Origin: Auriscalpium vulgare | Taxonomy: Eukaryota; Basidiomycota; Agaricomycetes; Russulales; Auriscalpiaceae | Assembly (NCBI GenBank): GCA_019915015.1 | Contig: JAHBBC010000045.1 | Span: 1-64,000 of the forward strand | Length of the DNA: 64,000 nucleotides | Direction of reading: 5' to 3' | Part shown: positions 1-10,472 of the stretch, piece by piece | Layout: each line of letters begins with the position of its first letter | Numbering within the stretch: the stretch's first letter is position 1 | Program-made: the position numbers and the translations under genes | The notes under the pieces: model-generated | What the model was told of the DNA's origin: nothing | What the model saw: only the letters and a program-made list of their open reading frames with translations | Database searches by the model: none

Positions 1-706
1 GGGAGCCCGTGCGGCGAGCGGTACTGCAGTTTGCGGGCGTCGGCGAGGGCGTGCTGCACCTGGGTGATCGTGCGTTTGAGCGCATCGGTCGCGCGGACTT
101 GGCATTTGGGGAGGCGGGCGGCGTGGAGGATGTCGTGGTGACCTATATCACGCGCCAGGGCGTGCGCAGGCATCTAATCGCGGAGGACCACGAGAGATTA
201 GTGGACGCATTGGAGGAGCTGTGCGCGCGGAGGGGCTGGGAGCTGAATGTCGTACCGATGGAGCGGCTTTCGAAGGAGGAGCAGTTGACGCTCGTTGCGC
301 GGACAACGGTGCGTACATTCTTTTTTTGGAATAGACGTTTTTGAAGCCGGACGATCGTTGCAGTTCCTCGTTGGCGTGCATGGGAATGGCCTCACGCATC
401 TAATCATGATGCCCATCACGCCCATCTCGACTGTCATCGAACTGTTCTACCCTACGGGCTTCGCGCACGACTACGAGTGGACGGCCCGTGCGCTGGGCAT
501 GAGACACTTTGGTGTATGGAATGATACGTGCGTCTGGAGCTTCTTCAATGCATCTACACCATCCTCATCTCATATTCAGGTCGACAACCTACCCTGACGT
601 GCAGTGGCCCTCATACCCAGAAGGCTTCCAGGGCACTGAAATACCAGTTTATGGACCATACGTCGCACGAATCATCGAGGATCGCGCTGATGGGCGGCTC
701 CCATAG
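1..706 (+). CDS. GT61-type glycosyltransferase, C-terminal part (5' end outside window)
   Basis: Three exons are visible, separated by introns at 309-363 and 528-579 (both GT-AG, 52-55 nt); the stop is at 704-706. The joined reading passes through ARTT|FLVGVHGNGLTHL and then IELFYP, the pattern found near the C-terminus of GT61 (DUF563) glycosyltransferases, where the 'G-V-H-G-x-G-L-T' loop contributes to the nucleotide-sugar site. The C-terminal tail ends in PYVARIIEDRADGRLP. Family members are Golgi or ER type II membrane enzymes that transfer sugars such as xylose or GlcNAc; the substrate cannot be read from this fragment. The N-terminal membrane anchor and most of the catalytic domain lie upstream of position 1. 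The family call is by motif recognition. Confidence 0.72.
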
Positions 707-1441
707 GTAGCTGGATCAAGTGCGTTCTTGTATTTTTCTTGCGGGTCTTATGTGTTTTTTGTTTGTGCTACACCGTCCGCGCATTGTAATTCGACGGCCA
801 AACGCCCATTCTGCTGGGTGCGTTTTCGCCATCTTGAAGCCAGAGACACGATGAATTGTCTTTCACTTAGTGAGGATCACAATCAGTTCTCGAAGGACTG
901 ACAGTGCAGCGCTTAGCAACAGTTTGACTTTCCGACTTTTCTTCTATCACCATGGACATGTTCTAGACAGCCAGCAGCGGTTTCGATTGCAGGGCGACTC
1001 CTTCCACGCGCTGATTGTGCGCTGACAACGGTCGCGAACGCGCGATCCTGCCATCTGCCTGCCAGAAAGGTGTCGCCTGATGCCAAGCCACATTCCGCGG
1101 CCGACACTTTGTGCGGGTGGCGCCACCTAGGCTTTCAAATACGTACTGACGGTTCTCGACGGCCGGACGTACATGTCCAGGAGTTTCCTATGATGAACTG
1201 CCCTCACTTCCCGTTGTCGACTTCGCTGGCCCGACTTGGGGAGGAGTGATCTTTGAATGGAAAGCACTTGTGCGCTTGCCTCCTTGGTTCGATGGAGTGA
1301 CACGCATATGGTATGTCACTCCAGTTGCTCTCGACGTCAGTATTTATAACGGCCCGCTTCAGTATAGGTACCCTCTTCGTGCGATGCGTCTCCCTCCCCA
1401 TCCTTCATAGCTCATTGCACGCCACTGGTTCGCTGCACCTC
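707..1441. other. Intergenic, no gene seen
   Basis: There is no convincing coding frame here. The segment holds the 3' flank of the glycosyltransferase and the upstream region of the membrane-protein gene that starts at 1442. The short open frames are unspliced and have no recognisable protein character. Confidence 0.5.
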
Positions 1442-2755
1442 ATGGTTTCGCCCCTCGTCCCGTCACTCCTTTTGTTTGTCAGTCCTTTCACATACCTTGC
1501 TCTGCTTGTCCTTCAAGTGGCACGGAAGCGGAGAGCATCTTCGTGGGCCACCCGCCAATCAATAGGCAGCGGCAGAGCTATGGCGGCTCTGTTCACAGCT
1601 TCGATTGCTGCGTTATCCCTCGTCTCAGGTGTCCTCGGGACTGTGGCACATGAGACGGGGCGCGCGGGGTGTTCAGTTTCGTCTCCTGTGCGTGTTGCGC
1701 AACAGGTCACCCTTACCGTCCTCAAATTCGACCGTGAGTGTCAACCGACCTGGAGCGTCATACACTCACAAATGAGGCTCACAGTCGGCTTGGCGGTGTC
1801 ATTCTTACTCCATCAGCGGGCCCTGATAGAGGCTTCGACGTTCTCGCCCACTTCACGGGCTTCTTCCTGGATCAAAGTGCTCAACGTAATTCTTGCCCCG
1901 GTCCTCGTCGGCGGTCAGTCAAATTCTATTTGCTGGTGTAACTGTCTGACCCGCCGGCTCCAGCAACTGTCTTGTCTATAGCCTTCGTCGCCCTAAAGCA
2001 AACCTATCCCATCGCCCGCATCGCCGACGTGCTATGGCTCGTATGGATCTCCTCTACCTTCTGCATTGTCTGCGGCTTGTTCATTCGATGCCGCAAGTCC
2101 GGGCGAATTGCTCGTCTCTGGCTATTGCTAGCGTTGAGCCTCATATGGGCGTTGCTGTCTACGGTCATCTCAACACTAGATGACCCCCCTCCGGGCATCC
2201 CCGAATCCGTGTGCACCGCGTGTTGGACCGTATGCACGATGCTCGCTTTCCACGGTGAGTGCGCGCCTCTCGTCGGCCTCCACTGCGCTAACTTGCCTCG
2301 TACAGCATATGCCGCTCTAGCGCCTGCGGACGGGCCTCCTTCGCGTTCACATACCCCTTCGGGTCTCGCTCCCCGCCGCGCCGGCACCCGCTCACCCCGC
2401 GCATTCTCTCGCCCGCTGTCTCCCAGCTCGCACATGTCGGAAGACTTCCGCACCCTGCACGACCCCTTCGCACCTACCCCTGGTACCCTGTTTCCTGTCC
2501 CCGAAACCGGCCGGGGTTCCCGAGCCGTCACCACTCTCTCCGCGGGGGAGAAGGCATGCACGGAGGAACAAAGCTCGGTCGACTGTCTACACTCAGAACG
2601 GACGGGTGGATGCGCCTCAGGGGAACAGGTTCAGGTCGGCGTCGCAGTCGTCCGCTGGCGACTTGATATTGTCGCAGATGCTCCTGCGCGTTCTGGAAGA
2701 CGGTTCGGTATCGGTGCGCGTCGTGCCGCGGTCGACGCCGCTTGCGCGGGGATGA
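1442..2755 (+). CDS. Multi-pass membrane protein of unknown function, apparent frameshift near the C-terminus
   Basis: I do not recognise a family. Introns at 1734-1784, 1914-1981 and 2255-2305 join four exons. ATG 1442 is chosen because hydrophobic segment 1 (about residues 5-28) starts just after it. Further hydrophobic stretches include AMAALFTASIAALSLVSG, VLWLVWISSTFCIVCGLF, LWLLLALSLIWALLSTVI and a Cys-rich VCTACWTVCTML, so six or so membrane spans are likely. A Ser/Pro-rich tail follows, reading SEDFRTLHDPFAPTP. Past about 2480 the natural-looking reading moves to the next frame (GDLILSQMLLRVLEDGSVSV, stop 2753-2755), which needs a one-base shift or an atypical 91-nt intron (gtaccc...aacaaag). 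If the original frame is kept, the protein instead runs to 2859 with an unlikely tail. Confidence 0.55.
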
Positions 2756-3014
2756 GGCTTAGGAAGGCATATACCACATCATATATTGTACAGGAAGAAT
2801 GTGAAATACAGGATGTCCGATGCTCAATGTCCGCTGGTACGTATACTTCACCAAAATGACTCAAGCTGCCTTGTGCCTGCGACATGCGCCCAGCACCCAA
2901 CGTTGCCTTCGAGCGTCAAGAGCGTTCACATATTTCCAGGATGCATCTATTTATGGCTCAGTAACCGTACACTAATACTCTACGCATTCCCTTGTCCTGA
3001 CTCCCCAAGTTCAC

Positions 3015-4237
3015 TTACACCCCCACTCGCGCCGCCAAGAACGCCACCACTCTGGTGCGGACGTCATCAACGCCTGGTGTGGCATCGAACAAGTCAAACA
3101 GATGTTCCTTGCCGGGTACACCCACGAGCTCATGCGCGACACCCCTTCTCCGCAAGCACGCCAGCAATGCCCTCCGACTCCGAATACGGGGCAATGCTGT
3201 CGGCAGTGCCATGAACGAGGAGTGTCGGCGGGAACGCTGACGTGATCGACTGTGAGGGCCAGAGGTATGAGATGGCAGGGTCGGAGAGGGGGCCGTGTAT
3301 TTCTCCCCAAATACTGTCGAGAAATCTGAGGTCACAAATGAATCTCATGCAGTTAGTCACTGCGACGGAGATTAAGACTGCGAAGCACTGACAGCGTCCG
3401 GTAGCGACGAGGTAGGCCAACAGATACGCACGCTCGTCCCAATCGCCCGTCCACGGCGCACTGGTCAACTGTGGGCCATTGGAACGGTCGCGAGCACCTT
3501 GTCCAACGCGTCTCTGTGTGCGAGTGCGGCATTGAATTTAATGGATCCAAAAGTACCGTCCGCAGGCTGCACGGTGCGGAAAAATGAGGGGTGATCGAAG
3601 CCGTAGCCGTAGATTGTCACGACTGCCTTGGGAGTGGGAGAAACCAGGTGGCCTGCCTGCCACGCGAGATATCCGCCTGTGAGAACTGGTCACTGAGCAT
3701 GTGCAGAATTATTGCAGAAGCTAAGTGTTTTAGGACGCACCGGCGCTGGCGCCGCCAACAAAGGCGTCCGTAAGGCGTGCAGTAGTAAGGTTGCGCTTCG
3801 AGAGCTCTCCGTTCAGTTGCGTGTGCACGCTTTGCGCGGCGTCAGATCAAGGAGAAACGGCGCTAGTAATTGGCGTTCTGCTCACTAAGACCAAACATCT
3901 TTGGCGTCCGAAAGGATCTCATCGATATTGGCCTCTGGAAGAAGGCGGTAGTCGGGTGAGACGAGGATCCAGCCCTCCTTTTGCGCAGCGGCAAGTAGCC
4001 AGCTTGGAAAAGGCCGTCCGCACGCCCACCAAAGGTCAGACCACCGATGTGGAACCAGACAAGCACTGGACTAGGTGAGGGGAGAACACTGTCAGCAATG
4101 CTAACATATGGTAAATGGGAAGAGAAAATGTACACAGGGGACTTCGTGCTGGTTGATGGGGTGTAGACGTCGAGGTAGATGTCCTGGCCGACAGCAGTTG
4201 TCTTATAAGTGAGAGTAGCGGCGGGGGACATAGCCAT
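3015..4237 (-). pseudogene. Alpha/beta-hydrolase fold-3 esterase, broken by single-base shifts
   Basis: The start is ATG 4237 and the stop is 3015-3017. Read across frames, the protein is a carboxylesterase/lipase of the alpha/beta-hydrolase-3 type. The oxyanion region is WFHIGGLTFGGR, the nucleophile elbow VGGASAGGYLAW (GxSxG), the acid VHGTADSIAPY (Asp), and the base GKEHLFDL (His). Introns with normal GT-AG ends lie between these blocks; for example one follows DVWS and the next exon opens VHTQLNGELSKRN. At least three one-base shifts are needed to join the blocks, near 4003-4013, 3487-3493 and 3131-3140, with a fourth likely around 3300-3390. All sit in short C or G runs. Either the gene has decayed or the consensus has missed bases. 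Substrate unknown. Confidence 0.7.
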
Positions 4238-5714
4238 GCTTGCGGTGATTACTTGGGGGATGATGATGGTAAATTGGTGAGCGAAGGCCGTCTTATACCT
4301 GGAAAGGCGCGTCTAAACAACCACATGACTGAGCCACTCGTGAGATGTGGCCCTGGTGTGGGCTGTGAGCTCGCCATTGCTGCTTACTGCTTCGTCCACC
4401 AATCTCCGCCGCTGAAACATGGAGAAGACGTCTTGATCAGCCGGGGGATTTCAGCATAGCCGTCCAGGAGATCACGCTTCGCCATAAATATTGAAATAAT
4501 TATTGAACATTCGCGGGTATCGCTGTGTGGGCATGTCATTTGTCACCTTGGGCGGCTCTAGTCGCTTTTACAGACAACAGTCGATCTGTCTTAGGCAGCT
4601 TCAGTTGTACAGTGATAATCTTTCCGAGTGAGCGCGTCGCGTTGAGCGAGAGCATAAGATGAATTAGCGTGGCAAACAGGCAAGGCATAGTAGCTCACCA
4701 CAAACTGGCCAAGGCTGGCGGGGTAGAATTGAGGGCGAGGCCGCATAGTTCACCAACTAGGCGTCTGCGTGCGCCATCGCCGAAGACCGAGCCACAGTGT
4801 CTGCACTGTGGGTGTCACCGCTTTTTGATGACACCATATAGCAAGCTTCTACGCTTGAGCAGGGGAGTACTCAGGGGAAGGGGAGGCGTAGCGCGCAGTG
4901 CGCGTGCCAGCGGCAAGAGGCTAAGAGAAAAACCTTCACTGCCTGCACAGCCGGGTATTTCATCGGAAATACCGTGGAAATTATGGTGAAAGGATTCTAC
5001 TTATATTACCAAGATAAGTACTGTGAGAGGTATTTAAAGTATTGCATAACAAACACTAAGGCAGACAAAGGCCCACAGCCGCGGGGGTAAGTATTTCTTT
5101 ATGAATACTTTACAGTATTTCCAAGGTTTTTCTCGTCAAATACGTACAGTCGTTTTACAGTTATTTCCACAGTATTTCTTGGTGTGCCACTCGACCGCGC
5201 AGGCAGTGCCTGGAGACAAGACTGCGACGGCAGACTCCGAGGACCGAGTCGGCTTAGACTCGGCCCGAAGGCCAGGCGACGGAACTATATCGCAGGCATA
5301 ATTTTGTTTCTCTTCATAATGCTAGTGTCACAAATGCAAAAAAAGTGCAAAAAAGAGGAATATTGATGGGATGCGGAGATTACAGATGTACGTGAGGGGG
5401 GTATCAACGATCACGGACTCGATACAAGCAGAGCAGAAACAGTGATACAAAGTGGTCGCGTCAGGCGGAGACATCAAATGTGTACATAGTACATGCGAAC
5501 GGAGACGACGAGGGGCAAGCGCGAATGGTATCGCGAAGTCTTGCCCGGGATGGCAGATAGGGAAAGGGGATGATAAGCATGGGAAGAAGAGGGCACCCCA
5601 ACCAGGAGGCAGAAAAAAAGCACATGGAAGCGGATGCGGGGGGAGAGGACATGGACATCACAGGACAGGTGAACGGAGACGAGACGGGGTGGTCGACGAG
5701 ATCATCAGCCTCCG
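4238..5714. other. Intergenic with a TATTTC/GAAATA-rich stretch
   Basis: No gene is supported in these 1.5 kb. Positions 4954-4973 form a perfect 8-bp hairpin (GGTATTTC, loop atcg, GAAATACC). The TATTT/AAATA word then recurs several times to about 5180. The last few hundred bases are the 3' flank of HMG copy 1 and carry a cacaaatgcaaa-like segment that is also seen 3' of HMG copy 2 near 11940. Confidence 0.4.
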
Positions 5715-5765
5715 TATTGGTCGTGCGTGGGCACCGAGAGTGACGCTGGACTACGCATCTTGCAC

Positions 5766-7018
5766 CTATGCTGGTGGACCGGCCAAGGCGTCGAAGTCGA
5801 CGAAGTTCATCATCGCCTCATCGCCTTGCCCGGCTGCGGGCGGCTCGCCCGTCTGCGGCGTCCGCAAGTCCCAGTCATTGCCGACGCGCTGGGCGCTGTT
5901 CAGTCCAGGCGCAATCATCCGAGCAGCGTGTGAGTTTGCGTTCAATACACGCTTGCTGGCCTTTAAATTGTACGCGTCCACGAGATCGCGGAACTGCTCC
6001 GCGGACCCGCTCGCCATCGCGTCGCCAAAGTTACCCATGCTGAGGTCTAGGTTGTCATGCTGAGTGTAGTCGGGCGCGCCGGCGAACAAGGCAGCGAAGT
6101 CGTCAGGGTGGAGCCCATCGTCCAGGGCAGGCACCTGGGCGTTGAACGGAGGCATTTGGAATTGCACGGCGTCCTAAGCAGTGTGTTAGTGTGTGGCTGG
6201 AGGACGCTGGGAGGCGACTCACGTGTTCGGTTCGTCGCACGACCGGCTCGTTGAACTGAGTGGGCTGCCAGCCAGTCCCAGGCGCGTGTTGCGCAGCGTA
6301 GACGGGACTTGGCGCATGTTGCATGGCCGAAGGCCACGTAAGGTGAGGGGCGGGCTAGGGATTTGTGATAGCACTGGATACGATGGCATGACTTGCGGGT
6401 ACGACATGGGGTACGACATACCCCACGCCTGCTGGTGACTCCCAGCGGGAAGTATCGGGGAACTGGAACTCGCGACGGGGGCAAGTTGGGGTGGCTGCCA
6501 CAAGTGTGGCTGTGACTCTTCGCGCATTTGTGGGCCATCCATCGGGAAAGAGACGGGGAAGGTGGACGGATGAAATACAGCTGATGGCATTGGATGGGAG
6601 GAGGAGGCGTCGGAAGCTTGGTTGAGCAGGATCGCTGCGGCGCCTGCGCTCGGCGGCGCGTCGAACGGCCCACTGGACTTCTGGGGCGCTCTTTTCGCTT
6701 CTGCCCTCTCCCTCTGCTTCTCCGCCCTCAGCAGCTCCTTCTCCGCCTTCTTCATGGGTACGTATTTGTATCCCGGATACTTGAGAGCGTGTTCTTCCTT
6801 TGCGCGTTCGGCCTGCCTCTCGTACTCCGCGCGGACGTCCGTCGTCTCGTTATTCCACATGACCGAGATTGCCTTGGAGACATCGGCTTGGCCTCTTTTG
6901 GGTTGCCCGGTTCAAGAGCAGGAAGGTCCTTGATTCTATCTGACCGGTAAAGAATCCACGCATTGCGCGGGCGCGGGGGCTTGTCGTCTGTCTTGGGCGT
7001 TCGAGCTGGACCGGGCAT
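5766..7018 (-). pseudogene. HMG-box (MATA-like) DNA-binding protein, copy 1, frameshifted
   Basis: The start is ATG 7018, the intron is 6174-6222 (49 nt) and the stop is 5766-5768. The N-terminal HMG box starts PPRPRNAWILYRSDRIKDLP and continues, in another frame, as QADVSKAISVMWNNE and KEEHALKYPGYKYVPMKKAE. The box is interrupted near 6905-6911, where the paralogues have CCCGGG and this copy has CCGGG (one C lost). A second one-base loss lies near 6340-6352 relative to copy 3. The Ser/Pro-rich middle and acidic C-terminus (DDGLHPDDFAALFAG, LDLSMGNFGDAM) are otherwise conserved. If the shifts are real, only a truncated box is made. HMG boxes of this class bind the DNA minor groove; the targets are unknown. 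Confidence 0.85.
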
Positions 7019-7110
7019 TTTAGCAGCGGTGAGAGTGAGGGTGGGGAGGTGATAAAGGGGCTGAGAGAAAGGACGTGTGGGACGAGGGGTAGAGCAAGGG
7101 AGTTGAAGGA

Positions 7111-7117
7111 ATTTATA
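7111..7117 (-). promoter_or_regulatory. TATA-like core promoter of HMG copy 1
   Basis: The reverse complement reads TATAAAT inside the context CAAACGATATAAATTCCTTC. The identical context precedes copy 3, and a related CTATAG version precedes copy 2 near 14063. It lies about 95 nt upstream of ATG 7018. Confidence 0.6.
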
Positions 7118-7317
7118 TCGTTTGGTTTGTGGGTCCGGCCAACCCGCGAATGAGTTTTCGCACTCCGACGGCCACACCGACCTGAAAAGCGAGCCTTGCA
7201 AGCTGCCTGTGGCTTCAATAACCACCTAATTTCGCGTCCAAAAGCGCTAGTAGTCCTAGTACAGCTTCGACAGCATGGCCAGTGCACGCACGAGCTCAAA
7301 GCGCGCGCGCGTGTAAA

Positions 7318-7330
7318 GTCACGCAGTGAC
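7318..7330. promoter_or_regulatory. GTCAC-N3-GTGAC palindrome upstream of HMG copy 1
   Basis: The sequence GTCACGCAGTGAC is an interrupted palindrome about 300 nt upstream of the start codon. Its counterpart before copy 3 (20503-20515, GTCACTGCGTGAC) keeps both half-sites, with a different 3-nt spacer. This suggests a dimeric factor site, but it could simply be conserved by recent duplication. Confidence 0.35.
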
Positions 7331-8405
7331 GCGACGCGTCGGTAACACAGTCACAGTCACGCGAAAGGCGACGCTCAGTGGCAGTACTGGTCCTCCTCTG
7401 AGTAGTCGGAGAGTACGAAGGTCCATGTAAGCCCCAAGTGCTCGACAGAATGCAGACAAACTTTGAGGCACGAATTATCTACCTAGAAACCATCATATGG
7501 CTCAGCTTATCGAATACAACACCCGAGGCACGAACCGTACCTCAATCTGACCGGTTGACCGACTTGTTTGATTCCCCCGGCGTCCAGAGAGCACGTATAG
7601 AGCGCAAGGGAGCCCTAGCGGACGCAAACGGACGCAGGGGAACAGGCGAGCGACTCTTGAGAACTCAGAAGCTGCGATGAGCCGTTGTGCCACGACTGCA
7701 ATCGAGTATGCGCTAGAGATGTCTTACCCATGTGAAGCAGGGTCCAGTCGTCGGCGGATTGGTCGCACAAGTACGAGGTTGCTCAGGTGGCAAGTAGTCG
7801 TCGCCATCGAGGAGTGACTCAGCCTGAGATTCAACGGTGGCGGCGGCGGCGCGGGAAATATTTGCTATCACGCGCAAGCGCCGCATTATTCTCTAACACC
7901 AACACTGCACCTGCATGATCCTCTGGGCTGCCACTTTTGGATGGTCACTCTCATATCCCGGAAAATTTGATGCCAATCTGTGTAGAGTTTGGCCTGAGCA
8001 AGATCTCCTGGCTTTTGGCGAGTTGCTTCCGTCTGGTCGACCTCATGCCACAAGTGCGTAGTAGATTCCTTGCACTTTTCGCATGCCAAGCACTTACTTG
8101 TGGTCCGCTGGCAGTCACGCGCGACAGCACATTGGCAAGGCAGCCAAAGCTATCCGACGAACAACCGAACATCTCTCTTCAGGCTGCTTCGTGACGGCCT
8201 AATGCTAACGTCTCATGATGCGAACTCAATGTCCGCCTTCAGCGCGGTAGATCACTCATATTCATGGCAGCTGTGCGGTGTTGATTCTCACTGACAACCT
8301 TCCTTCCGTGCGTTCAGTCTGCGTCTGCCAGCGCATATGTGACCCTGACGTTGGCCAGTTCTGCGACCAACGTGATGAATGCTCGCCAACCCACGTGGGA
8401 GAATG

Positions 8406-8411
8406 TATAAA
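8406..8411 (+). promoter_or_regulatory. TATA box of the xylanase gene
   Basis: TATAAA (context GAATGTATAAAGAGTG) lies 73 nt upstream of ATG 8479, a typical position for a strongly expressed secreted-enzyme gene. Confidence 0.6.
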
Positions 8412-8478
8412 GAGTGCTCAGCGGTGCGGCAGAAAACGCCGTTCACTTTCGCTGTCATACTCTGTCGACAAGCGCAAA

Positions 8479-10203
8479 ATGGTTCAGCTCTCGGCGACTA
8501 CGCTCGTGGCCATCTTGGCAGCTTTGAGCGTAGCTCCCATGGCATCCGCACAGCTGAACACGGCCGCGAAGGCTGCAGGGAAGGTGTATTTTGGCACCGC
8601 AGTGGACAATGGCGATCTCAGTGACAGCACGTATAAGTCGATCCTGGCTGGCGGTGACTTTGGCCAGGTCACGGCGGCCAACTCCATGAAATGGGTCAGT
8701 AAAACAGTTGGATGGCATCATTTCGGTCGGTCGCTGACGTTGTGCTCAGGATGCGACAGAGCCTTCGCGGGGCACTTTCACTTTCACGCAGGGCGATGCA
8801 ATCGCAAGCGTAGCTTCGGCCAACGGACAGGTCCTTCGAGGTGCGTCACTAGCCTGACTCGTATGTCCTGCTGATTGCTGACCATCATCTTAAGGCCATA
8901 ACTGCGTCTGGCACAATCAATTGCCGAGCTGGGTATCCAACGGCGGCTTCAGCGCTTCGACGTTGCAGAGCATCATAACAACGCACTGCAGCACTATCGT
9001 AAGTCATTGGAAGGGAGCGTGAGTTTGCACTTCATTTGTCCAACCCATCCAAAATTCTCATGTGTCCTTCCTTAGCTGTGAGTACCGCTCCACAAAATGT
9101 CATGAATTACCATTGCTTCTTTTACTGATTTTTGCGCCCCTTGAGACTCTTGGGATGTTGTCAATGGTGCGCCTCTCCTTCTTCGAATGCGTCCATTGCG
9201 AGCTGACTGTGATATCAGAGATATTCAACGAGGATGGAAGCTTCGAACATCCGTCTTTTATAACACCCTGAATAGCTCCTTCGTCACCACAGCACTCCAG
9301 GCGGCCAAGTCAGCCGATCCTAACACCAAGCTTTACATCAACGACTACAATATCGAATACACGGGTACGCCAGCACTGGCCCACCACACATTCCGAATCT
9401 CAAACCAATCACAGGTGCGAAGGCAACCGCCGTGCAGAACCTCGTCAAGGCGCTTAAGAGCGCCGGTACGCCGATCGACGGCGTTGGCGTGCAGAGCCAC
9501 TTCTCGGTTGGCGGCGTGCCCAGCAGTTACCAGTCAGTGCTGTCCGCGTTCACAAGCCTCGGTGTCGAGGTTGCGATCACGGAGCTCGACATCGCAATGA
9601 CGCTTCCGTCGACTACCGCGCTGCTCACACAGCAGGGTAACGACTACAAGACCGTCATTGCTGCATGCACGGCTGTGCCGAAGTGCATCGGGGTGACGGT
9701 GTGGGACTACACGGATAAGTACTCCTGGATTCCGAGTGCGTCTCCTGGGAAAGGTGCCGCGTGCCCATGGGATGCGGTATGTTGGTAACAGCTTGACCGT
9801 CGTGAGATGCTGACGTGACTGTTTTCTATCAGAATTATAATAAGAAGCCAGCGTACCAAGGTATCCTCAACGGCTTTGGCGCGTCGAGTAGCTCCACGAC
9901 TTCAATTTCAACCACGACCTCAAGCGGCTCCACGACCTCAAGTTCAAGTTCGAGCGGCAGTGGCTCGGGCACGGTTGCGCACTATGGGCAGTGCGGTGGT
10001 CAAGGCATGTACCCCTTCTTATTTTTATTTTCCTCGATCAGACACTGACGGTATTTATTCCAGACTACACTGGGGCTACTGGTAAGCTATTTATACGTGT
10101 CGAAGAAGAGTTACTCATCAAAGAGTTACTTATTATCTCAATAGTGTGTGTCTCACCATACACTTGCCAGGAGCTGAATGCCTACTATAGCCAATGTTTG
10201 TGA
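8479..10203 (+). CDS. Secreted GH10 endo-1,4-beta-xylanase with C-terminal CBM1, one apparent frameshift
   Basis: A signal peptide ([16 protein letters not shown]) precedes a GH10 catalytic domain and a Ser/Thr-rich linker (about 9885-9970), ending in a fungal cellulose-binding CBM1 (HYGQCGGQ...CVSPYTCQ...YYSQCL). Catalytic-domain marks are [10 protein letters not shown], the acid/base block WDVVNEIFNEDG, the nucleophile block [10 protein letters not shown], and [14 protein letters not shown]. The enzyme hydrolyses xylan and the CBM1 tethers it to cellulose. Introns include 8695-8749, 8841-8894, 9167-9218, 9365-9414, 9777-9832, a GC-AG intron at 10005-10063 and one at 10082-10144. Joining KG to YSWDVVNE needs introns on either side of a possible 2-nt exon at 9076-9077. 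After NEDG the frame must shift by one base near 9234-9242 to reach [11 protein letters not shown]; this is either an indel error or a disabling mutation. Confidence 0.88.
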
Positions 10204-10472
10204 GGCAAAGACGAATTTTGCGTACTAGCTTTTGTTATCCTGTATCTGTGAGATCAATCCGCCGCTCAGTCCGAGAAGTGTTTCCACACTCTTCGAGTTG
10301 CCGAGGAGCACGTAGGCGGTGTGTACGCAATCAATTAACTCGACGAGAGGCGATGGCATCAATACAGCGAGCCGAAAATACAAAGCGCGGGTCGTATAAC
10401 AGCACGGTAGCGTGCAGTGAGCTAGGAGCTCGAGGTGATACAGGCAATCGCTCGATCTGAGTGTCCGAACCA

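Larger units (their letters stand above)
5715..7690. repeat. Arm A of a ~2-kb inverted duplication (partner 20155-22245)
   Basis: The reverse complement of this block matches 20155-22245. It covers HMG copy 1, its promoter and about 670 bp upstream. Shared landmarks in order are the C-terminal exon and first ~50 bp of 3' flank, the 49-nt intron, the TATA region, the GTCAC/GTGAC palindrome near 7318, and a distal block near 7616-7680 that matches 20160-20220. The C-terminal exons differ at about ten of 133 residues, so the duplication is fairly recent but not fresh. The arms lie 12.5 kb apart in opposite orientation. Confidence 0.88.

Noticed and set aside
2004..2561. 185-residue minus-strand open frame
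   Set aside because: It lies opposite the membrane-protein exons, whose spliced reading has clear transmembrane segments; the antisense frame has no features.
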